A DNA stretch of 64,000 nt from Anaeramoeba flamelloides (Eukaryota; Metamonada; Anaeramoebidae). The stretch's first letter is position 1, and every line of letters begins with the position of its first letter. The stretch covers positions 21,142,001 to 21,206,000 of the forward strand of contig JANTQA010000023.1 in NCBI GenBank assembly GCA_027625915.1, in the 5' to 3' direction. The notes under the pieces were generated by a model. It was not told where the DNA came from, ran no database searches, and saw only the letters and a list, made by a program, of their open reading frames with translations. Below, piece after piece: positions 57,601 to 64,000 of the stretch. The position numbers and the translations under genes are program-made.

Positions 57601-57963
57601 TCTAACGTAATGATCAACGATGTCTATTCCAAAATTTGGCCTCTCATTTTAACAGAAATAATCAAAATTTTGGAAAATGTTAGAGAACAATTGCCTAAAA
57701 ATAACATTGATGATAACAATTTTGAAATTAAAGAAGACATTTCCTTCTCAACCGAATTTTCGAAATTGATGTTCACACACAAACGAACTAAAGACTTCTT
57801 CCCAGAATTTACCGAACCTAAAAATTCCTTTATTGATTTAATAACTAATTTTATTAAAAACAATAACGGGTTTAATTTCCTCCAATTAATACAAAACCAA
57901 TGCCCAGAACAATATGACGACATTATTAACTATTTAAATAATCTTCAAATATCTTTCAATTAA
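54686..57963 (+). CDS. CSE1L: Exportin-2 / CSE1-like importin-alpha re-exporter, two exons
   Basis: Exons are 54686-54761 and 55097-57963 (2,943 nt, 980 residues; human CSE1L is 971). Donor GTAAGT, acceptor TAAAG, phase-1 join giving AEIELNQLSEEPNF. The N-terminal importin-beta domain is clear (NFYLLLLQYIES...VYRQLATLYFKNF..KNWY), followed by ENWPDLMTQLTSKL, a signature of CSE1 (human: KWPDLLTEM). The rest is a HEAT-repeat solenoid ending in a helical C-terminus (NYLNNLQISFN). CSE1 with RanGTP carries importin alpha from nucleus to cytoplasm after cargo release. The length and continuous frame suggest an intact, functional gene. AATAAA at 58076 is a possible polyadenylation signal. The importin alpha gene lies immediately downstream on the same strand. 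Confidence 0.92.
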
Positions 57964-58833
57964 GTTGTAGAAACTTTAATTTGGAATTTTATTTTATAAT
58001 ATAATAGATAATATTTTATCATAAAAATATACATCTCTAAATATAAATCCATATATATATATATATATATATATTAATAAAGATAATAATATTAATACTA
58101 TTTTTATTTTTTTCTTTAACAATTATTATTTTTTTTTCGAAAATAAATTATTTCAAAAATAACTTTTGAATTCCCAAAAAGAATAAATTTTATTTACAGT
58201 AATCTTTTGAATAGTCTGGTATTTTTGTATTTTTACTTTTCTTTGAATTGTTTTTATAAAAAAAAAGTTAAATAAATTTATTTATTTGTTAACCTAAAAA
58301 AATAACAAACTCCAGAAAAAATTTTTTAAACAAAGAAAAAATTAACCACAAAGAATAATTCATTTTTTTCCAATCAAACCAAATAAAAATGAAAAATATT
58401 CAGAATACCCTTTATTATGAATTTCGATAAATTTTTTTTCTTAGATTTCCCAAATAGTCAAATTTTTAATAAAACACCAATAAAAGATATATTATTACAA
58501 GAAGATATTTTTGTAAAAGTTTTTTTTTGTGATTAAGATTCATAATTCACCTTTAAGATCATCTATCCTTCCCAATTACAATATACTTTTATTTTTGGAG
58601 AATTAACAGAAGGACCATGCTATAAATTTGAAAAAGAGATGAGCCAAAAATACCTATATTGGGAGAATAAAACTTAATGCCCCGGTAGAAAAGGAAGTAG
58701 TTTTATTTACTCATTGTCACAATATAACATTAGATTCATTATTGAATAGTTTAAATTTGGTTCAATCAATTTTAAATATAAAATATTTGATATTTTGAGT
58801 AAATTAAAATTCTTTAATTTTATTTAAAGCAGT

Positions 58834-58985
58834 GAAAAAAATACCAGACATGAAAAAAATCCCTGACAAGATTTTTAATTGTGAATATTAATAAAATTTT
58901 TGTGTAATTTCATTTATTTAAAATCAAATCCTTTTTATAAATAGCCAATATTTTAAAATTATAACTCACTCACTTATTAGAATGA
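58834..58985 (+). repeat. dispersed repeat family K, copy 2
   Basis: Direct match to 36985-37150: GACAAGATTTTTAATTGTGA, AAATTTTTGTGTAA, TTTAAAATCAAATCCTTTT and TATAAATAGCCAATA. Confidence 0.65.
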
Positions 58986-59430
58986 TGATTAATTAAATTA
59001 CACTTGTTCAAAGCACCATTCAATTAATGAAAAAACAAGAAGAAAAATTATCATTTTCTAAAACCATAGTAAACCTCAATAAAACTCTATTGTTTTTCAA
59101 AATAAGTTTATCTACTTTAGTTATCAAACAACTAAATGAGTATTCTATGGAAACTCTACTTTTGTGAACTTTGGGTAGGTTTATTACTAGGCTCATAAAA
59201 AATTTATTTCTTAAAACAAGGATTGGATTTTAATTTTAAAGCAAATAATCTACAATTTTCTGAATATTAACCATCAAAAATCTTTTCCTGTATTTTTTTC
59301 TTTTCCAGTATTTTTTTCAATCTCTTATTTTTGAAATTTATTTTTCTAAATAGAATTTTTCCGAATTTTTGATATTTTTAATAAAATTTAGGTTTTTTTT
59401 TTTCATGACAAGGAATCATTATGTAAAATC

Positions 59431-59661
59431 TCTACTATTAATTGAAAAATAAATCGGACAAAATTTTCATTTATCTTTCCAAAATTAAATTATGATTTCA
59501 AAAATCCTTTGAATACAGAATTTTGATAGTCCCGATCCTCTAACCACGTTAAACACGTTATATGGTTGAAAAATAATTCGATTTTCAAAGATTATTTCAA
59601 AGATTTTTTTGGGAACGATGAATGAAAATTTTGTCCGATTTATTTTACAATTAACAGTATT
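59431..59661. repeat. inverted-repeat element, family G
   Basis: Arms of about 50 bp face each other: ATTGAAAAATAAATCGGACA, then AAATTTTCATTTATCTTTCC, on the left; GGGAACGATGAATGAAAATT, then TTGTCCGATTTATTTTACAA, on the right. The spacer is about 130 bp. Related single arms occur near 30592 and 61590. Probably an old palindromic MITE; its ends are not resolved. Confidence 0.65.
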
Positions 59662-60277
59662 ATTAATAAAAAAATTTCTATTTGACTCTTCCTTTTTGAA
59701 ATTTATTTTTTAATAATAGTGCTATTAAAAACCCTAATCTTATTCATTTATTGTTTATCGCCTGTTTCTTTGATTTTTGAATGTATAAATATATTCAAAA
59801 AATAGAAATCCAACTTTTTACGAAATGATGTTTGACCGATTTTAAAACAGTTTCTTTTCACAACAATAGGTAAAAACAAACATTTTATTATAATATTTTT
59901 TTCAAGTCGTTTGAATCTTGTCACAAGAATATTGGGGTGTCTCCAATAAAATTTGTCTTAAATTTTAGAAACAATAAGGATGAAGTTCAACCCAATAAAA
60001 TTTACAAATAAGGAAATCTCAATTTATTTCTTCATAACCTTTTTACTTATATAGAACACAGGAAATAGATGAATAAGAATTATCAGTCTCTGCTTGGTTT
60101 GACAGATCATGGACATTACAAATATTTTACGAATACAAATCTCAGTCAATAGTAATGCTATCTATCCACTTAAAATCAATATCCAAAAAATTATTTTTAT
60201 GGGATTATGTAATTTTCGAAAAACTCTTTTTTCTCAACAATTTCCACAAATTTCATTTTCTTTTTTTATCACTTAAA

Positions 60278-60814
60278 ATGTCAAGCCCATTTCAAAAACG
60301 ACTTCAAATGAGAAAAAAAGAATTTAAAAAAAAAATGAGTTATGAAAGCTCGAGAAATAAGCGATATAGACTCCAGGTCCAAATCTCCAAAAACAAACGA
60401 GAAGCAACACTCCAAAAAAAAAGAAATATGGATAAAGTAACTCAAATACGTCATACACTAAACACGGAGAATTTAACACTTGAAGAAAAGGTTTGTATTA
60501 CCATTGTTTTTTTTTCTCTTCACTCTTTCTTTTTTGCGATCCCAAACTGCAAATTTTCCTCACAAAATGAAAAAATGGATAATAAACAAATATTTCTCTG
60601 CTTTGCATTTTCCAAATTTGAATAGATCTCAAATATCCCAAATCTCGTAAAATTATTGGATGACAACGAACAGTCCAAACAATTAGACGCAGTCTTAGAA
60701 ATTGTAAACCTTTTAACAATTGAACAAAACCCACCAATTTCAGAAATTGTTTACAGCGGCGCAATCCCAAAACTTATTAATTTCCTCAAATTTACAAAAG
60801 ACACCGAAATAAAG
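60278..60814 (+). CDS. Importin alpha (karyopherin alpha), first two exons, partial
   Basis: Exons are 60278-60490 and 60626-60814 (134 residues so far, phase 0, donors GTTTGT and GTAATT, acceptor GAATAG). The start MSSPFQKRLQ is the first ATG at the head of the IBB domain. IBB (residues 5-50): basic clusters MRKKEFKKKM and NKRYRLQVQISKNKRE..LQKKRN, which bind importin beta and autoinhibit the NLS groove. The first ARM repeat follows: IPNLVKLLDD...QLDAVLEIVNLLTIEQNPPISEIVYSGAIPKLINFLKF, matching the conserved ERNPPI...G..P..V.FL pattern. The next expected exon (FEAAWALTNIASG) is not visible before 62.1 kb, so intron 2 is longer than 3.1 kb and contains the LINE, or the gene is truncated. The rest would lie outside the window. 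Confidence 0.85.
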
Positions 60815-62081
60815 GTAATTCTTAATTTTTTTGATCCAAAAATCTTTTTCTTTTCAATTCCTATTGAGAAACAATTGTTTTCAGTAATTACAAACACACC
60901 AATCCTAAGCAATTTCTGAAACAATTTTTTACAACACTCTACTTCAAAAAATTTAAAAATTAAATCAAAATGGGGAGTGTCTTGGGTAGGTTAACAAAAA
61001 TAAGATCTACCAACTTTTTTATTCTTGAAATATTTGTCATTTTTCTGAACCGATCTTTTGATTAAAGAAAAGAAGAGAAACAGACAATCTTATTTTTTTA
61101 TCAAAACTTTGGCGAGAATTTTTGCTCCATTAAACGAACAATTATGATCCAGTCTAGTAATAGTTACACTTTCCTAAAACACACTGATTACAACACTTTG
61201 AGAATAAAAAAAAAAATTTAGGAACATTTTTGTACAAGTCGAGCTTTTGCAAATTTACTGATAAATCCAAAAAAAGTTTGTATAATTTTTTTTAGTTCAA
61301 TTTCCTTTTTTAGAAATAGAATAAACTCTGTTTTCAAAACATGTCATTTCAAAGAACACACAAAAAACCAACTTATTTATAAGGTTTCTTTTCAATTTAA
61401 ACTAATAAAATTCCCTATTCATCTTTTGCAAAATCGCGTTACAACAAATTTTCAAAATGGAATCCAAACAAAAAGTTTTTCACATTTTTTTGAATTTGTC
61501 GATATGATTTAAAAAATGTTCAAACCCAGACAATTCCATTTGGTTGTGTTCTACCACACACTTTTTCTATTACTATTTGTTGAAAAATACACGGATCAAA
61601 ATTTTCATTCAGATTTCCGAAAAAAGGTTAGAAAAGTCAAGTATAGTTTAAATTATTCAATTCCGTAAGAAGCTTAAGTTATAGTATTATTTCACCTTTA
61701 GAATTGAAGACTTTGATAGTTTATTTTATTTATTGCGTTTGATTTTGTTCCGAAGACTGTATCGAGCATACACGTTTTCAAAAAGTTTTTTGGTTGTTAA
61801 AATAATCGAAAGATTGTATTTTCAAACAAAAAATTTTGGATTCAAGAATTAACCCAAATAAACAAAAATAATAAACAACTAATGAATAATATCAACGATA
61901 TTATTCAGAATAAATACATATTTTTTATCTTGCTGTTGGTTAATGATAAAGAAAATTAAGGTTCGTTTATTGAAATTTCTAAACAAAATTTAGGAATTAG
62001 TGAAGTGTGTTCGAGTGCCGTCGAGTGCTGCCAGGTACCTAGGCTTTTTTTTTATTCAAAAGAATGAAGAAAAATCCATGA
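60815..62081 (+). other. presumed intron 2 of importin alpha
   Basis: Starts with donor GTAATT. It holds a family G arm near 61590-61740 and family M copy 2 (61820-62081). No further importin exon is seen. Confidence 0.5.
61820..62081. repeat. dispersed repeat family M, copy 2, with short 10-bp array
   Basis: Matches 8735-9060. The 10-bp array here has about four units (GTGTGTTCGA, GTGCCGTCGA, GTGCTGCCAG, GTACCTAGGC at 62005-62044) against eight in copy 1. The LINE 3' end abuts it at 62082. Confidence 0.65.
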
Positions 62082-64000
62082 TTTTTTTTTTTTTTTTATT
62101 GAGGAGGAAGTGTAGATTACACTCTAAGTGCCCTTTTACTTAAATTCCCTTTCAGAAATTTAAGCGTAAAATCATAGATTTCACGATTATTAATTAACGA
62201 AAATAATTTTAAGCTATCATAATTTAAAATTATTTCATTAAAATTTAATTCTTTTAACTTTTTCAGAAAAATTAATCTATCTTTTTTATAGGAAGGACAT
62301 ACCCATAAAAAGTGATCAATATTTTCTATTATTTCCTTATGTTCATATTTTAAACATAAAGGACAAAATTTATTTGAATTTTTATTTATTACATAATAAT
62401 ATCTATTTAAGCAGTTGGTAAATGTTCTGAATTTTAGAATTGTTGAACTTGATGGATAACTTAAATATCTTTGATTAATAAATAAATTTTTTTTGGTTTT
62501 TAATTATTGCGAAATATTTTTGTACCTTCCAACTGGTAGAATTCAACAACTCATTATAATTATAATTATAAATTTCCTTTTTAAGAAGGTTTAAACTCTC
62601 CGACTTCCAGTTAATTTTATTGTTTATTCTATGATTAAATTTTATTAATTTTTCCAGATAGGGTAGAGATAATTCTTTTTAATTTATTTTTTGAATTTGA
62701 ATTTCTTTTTATTGATTGATATTACCAAATTTTCGAATTTAAATTCTGTTTTATAAATAAGAATTGGTGTGTTTCTGTTTATTTTGCAGATTTCAGTAAT
62801 ACATGTATTAATCCAAGAGTTTAAATAGTTTAGGGTTGCTATTTTATAATTATATATTTCTAATCCATATGTTAATTGACTTAATATAAAAGATTTAAAT
62901 AATCTTATTTTTTAAATTATTTGTTAATAAATTATTATTGAATAATTGTTTAGAACTATTATAAGTTTCTTTTGCCTTTTTTAGGTTATAGACTAAATGT
63001 GAAATTTTTTCCAAATAAATTCCCAAATATTTAATTTTTGATAAATCTTGAGTAATTTCTGTTTTGTCTTCATTAGGTTTTAATCCAAATTGGACAATTA
63101 CTTGATATATAGCATTTAATTTTTCATTTATTTGATTCATATTCCCTTTTATGATTAAAATTAAATCATCTGCAAACATTTGACAATGATTTGTTAATGG
63201 TATTATTTTTAATAATAGAAAATGTGAAATAAGAGCAAATATAATCGGTGATAAGGGATCCCCTTGGAATATACCGAGTCCTTTTCCTTGATAATATTTT
63301 ACTAAAAATTTTTGAATAATTTTATTTAAAATAAACTTTTTTATTGTTTTCCTAATTATTTTAAAACTGATTGAGTCAAAGCATTTTGCTATATCAATCA
63401 TTATAATATGAGTTTTATCATTTTTTATTTTCATTATTTGTTTTTATCTGATTGTAAATATTTAAAAAGTTTAATACCGCAACACGAGTATCAAATTTTT
63501 TTTCGAAAGCCAAACTGCGCTTTATGAATAAATTCCCAACAAGGCTCAATAAGTTTATATAGCATTTTAAGAAATAATCTTGGTAGACTTTGATTAATTG
63601 AAATAGGTCGATAGTTTAAAGCGACTCCTTCATTTCCCTTTTTATGAATAAACAAAATTGATCTTTTTTTGATATATTCAATAGTTTTATCATTAGGGTT
63701 CAATAACCAATTATTAAATATATTTTGTATTGTAATTAGAAATTTTTTATAATTTTTGTTCTCAATTGGTTCAATATCTATAAAATTTTCTCCATCGATG
63801 TTAAATTTTAAATTCTCGATTTTTTGAAATCCTTTCACTGATTTGTTTTTTAAATTTTTAATAGTATTTTTAATTTTTTCCATTGGAAAATAAATATAAA
63901 TTTTTGACTCTTTTAAATTATTTATTTTAAGATTTTTTTATATAATCTAAAATTTTTTGATTTGGTTCAAATGAATTTTTTTTAATATGACCAAAATACT
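62082..64000 (-). mobile_element. LINE (non-LTR retrotransposon), decayed, runs off the right edge
   Basis: Read on the minus strand. Reverse-transcriptase blocks appear in order: LFIHKKGN, RPIS and FGFR (63883-63491), then IDIAKCFDSI, GDPLSPIIF, FADD (63167-63178) and KYLGI (63434-62895), then a thumb-like FKSFILSQLTYGLE (about 62910-62860). A C-terminal zinc-knuckle-like CPLC...HFLW.CP (about 62365-62295) follows. The 3' end has a short UTR and a poly-A tail (poly-T 62082-62097). The RT region is split over at least three frames, with shifts at A-runs near 63497, near 63430 and near 62915, so the copy is dead. The 5' part (ORF1, endonuclease) lies outside. The clade cannot be set from this part. 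It lies antisense to importin alpha, probably in its intron. Confidence 0.88.

Larger units (their letters stand above)
57964..60277. other. intergenic between CSE1 and importin alpha
   Basis: This contains an AT microsatellite (58051-58074), a family K copy (58834-58985), an inverted-repeat element of family G (59431-59661) and a family F-like fragment (about 59690-59785: AATAATAGTGCTATTAAAAACC). The importin alpha promoter must lie here; I see no distinct motif. Confidence 0.6.

Noticed and set aside
1-64000. Alternative genetic code (TAA/TAG read as Gln)
   Set aside because: No in-frame TAA or TAG is needed within any conserved gene, and the genes end naturally at TAA.
1-64000. Long terminal repeat or virus-derived elements
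   Set aside because: No capsid, envelope, integrase or protease-like coding and no paired LTRs were recognised. The only reverse transcriptase is of LINE type with a poly-A tail.

Overview
This window is nuclear DNA of a free-living eukaryotic microbe. It is very A+T-rich (about four fifths by eye), its genes have GT-AG introns, every stop I could place is TAA under the standard code, and start codons sit in an AAAATG-like context. The gene set is generic eukaryotic (RalGAP beta, eIF3j, exportin-2/CSE1, importin alpha, a G3BP-like NTF2 protein). It also holds an RCC1-BTB protein and a giant Cys-rich surface protein, which recall amoeboid protists. An Anaeramoeba-like amoeba is my best guess, from memory and unproven.

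Layout, left to right: repeat-rich spacer (1-2.9 kb); RalGAP-beta-like gene on the minus strand (2.9-13.8 kb, six coding exons, one 4.9-kb intron loaded with transposon remains); TPR-like gene on minus (15.0-16.5 kb); repeat-rich spacer; G3BP-like NTF2-domain gene with a long Lys/Gly-rich tail on plus (20.6-22.5 kb); RCC1-BTB gene on minus (24.1-30.4 kb, one 4.6-kb intron); eIF3j on plus (33.1-33.9 kb, with a 10-nt first coding exon); a 2,127-residue type I membrane protein with seven Cys-rich repeats on plus (38.8-49.4 kb); CSE1 on plus (54.7-58.0 kb); the first two exons of importin alpha on plus (60.3-60.8 kb); and a decayed LINE on minus running off the right edge (62.1-64.0 kb). Exon joins were chosen by splice signals, phase and protein similarity. 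In every complete gene the joined coding length is an exact multiple of three.

The spacers and large introns are not empty. They hold several dispersed repeat families: a 197-bp palindromic TA-flanked MITE (4 copies), a TTAA-flanked TIR element (2 copies), a TA-flanked TIR element (1 copy), a LINE (one long, one short copy), and at least five divergent families without clear ends.

Functionally, two genes belong together: CSE1 recycles importin alpha to the cytoplasm, and the two sit head-to-tail 2.3 kb apart. The most unusual object is the Cys-rich repeat protein, whose introns fall at the same point of the repeat and whose two middle exons have exactly equal length. No phage-like, CRISPR or operon-type system is present. 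No retrovirus-like or other virus-derived element was recognised.
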